The notes below the pieces were generated by a model. The model made no database searches. It was not told the origin of the DNA and saw only the letters and a program-made list of their open reading frames with translations. Both the position numbers and the translations under genes were made by a program. Positions 63,949 to 64,000 of a DNA stretch of 64,000 nucleotides are shown in pieces (the stretch's first letter is position 1; each line of letters opens with the position of its first letter). Origin of the DNA: Thiothrix unzii (GTDB lineage Bacteria; Pseudomonadota; Gammaproteobacteria; Thiotrichales; Thiotrichaceae); NCBI RefSeq assembly GCF_017901175.1, contig NZ_CP072793.1, positions 2,666,001 through 2,730,000 of the forward strand, given 5' to 3'.

Positions 63949-64000
63949 TTACACACGACGTTTCTTAGGTGGACGGCAACCGTTATGCGGGATAGGCGTA
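63949..64000 (-). CDS. rpsK: 30S ribosomal protein S11, C-terminal end (partial)
   Basis: The minus strand reads TPIPHNGCRPPKKRRV and a stop, the conserved S11 C-terminus. The gene runs off the end of the window. Confidence 0.95.
   Translation of the reverse strand, partial: TPIPHNGCRPPKKRRV

Overview
The window is a 64 kb piece of a gammaproteobacterial chromosome. Conserved neighbourhoods (rpsK-rpsD-rpoA-rplQ, bioB, mnmG-rsmG-parA-parB, rpsT, coaE-zapD, dxs-ispA-xseB, surE-pcm, msrPQ, a type II secretion block) are typical of that class. The intermediate GC and the family of secreted proteins with Ca-binding aspartate repeats fit a filamentous sulfur bacterium of the Thiothrix/Thiotrichales kind. 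That assignment is an inference from gene style, not from a search.

Region 1 (1-8.7 kb) is almost entirely on the minus strand: an ABC-2 exporter permease, a PpiC-type foldase, a secreted protein of unknown function, and a type II secretion operon gspL-gspM-gspC-like-gspD followed by a small lipoprotein gene.

Region 2 (8.7-23.6 kb) is an integrated mobile element in tRNA-Ser(GGA). It carries a P4-type tyrosine integrase at the tRNA end and an AlpA-like regulator, Toprim primase and DUF3987 helicase-like protein at the other end. Between these lie a ClpP-like protease, two divergent ribbon-helix-helix repressors, a string of tiny overlapping genes, a large unknown membrane protein and an A/T-rich cargo gene. 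Arrays of a 9-bp unit (TGCGACAGT) lie near both ends in inverted orientation, and the left pair brackets an A/T-rich stretch. This is the layout expected of a replication origin plus a distant cis-acting partner, as in phage P4. No capsid, terminase or conjugation genes are visible, so it looks like a satellite-type or autonomously replicating integrative element.

Region 3 (23.7-34.9 kb) is chromosomal: a periplasmic haem-binding protein next to a hybrid histidine kinase and a separate Hpt protein, argS (with an in-frame palindromic repeat inserted), a YgjP-like metalloprotease, a DEAD-box RNA helicase, an Smr-domain gene, surE, pcm and a LysM lipoprotein. Region 4 (35-42.7 kb) holds a TlpA-like thioredoxin, three tandem paralogues of an apparently undescribed secreted domain (two carrying long DxDxDG repeat tracts), and a protein with a degenerate Fic motif. 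Region 5 (42.7-64 kb) is mostly housekeeping: msrPQ, a nuclease-like protein, ubiJ, a UshA-like lipoprotein, an alpha/beta hydrolase, a ubiquinone hydroxylase, dxs, ispA, xseB, zapD, coaE, rpsT, parAB, rsmG, mnmG, bioB and the alpha ribosomal operon. The gap at 44.35-44.74 kb carries a DnaA-box cluster and five tandem 11-bp repeats.
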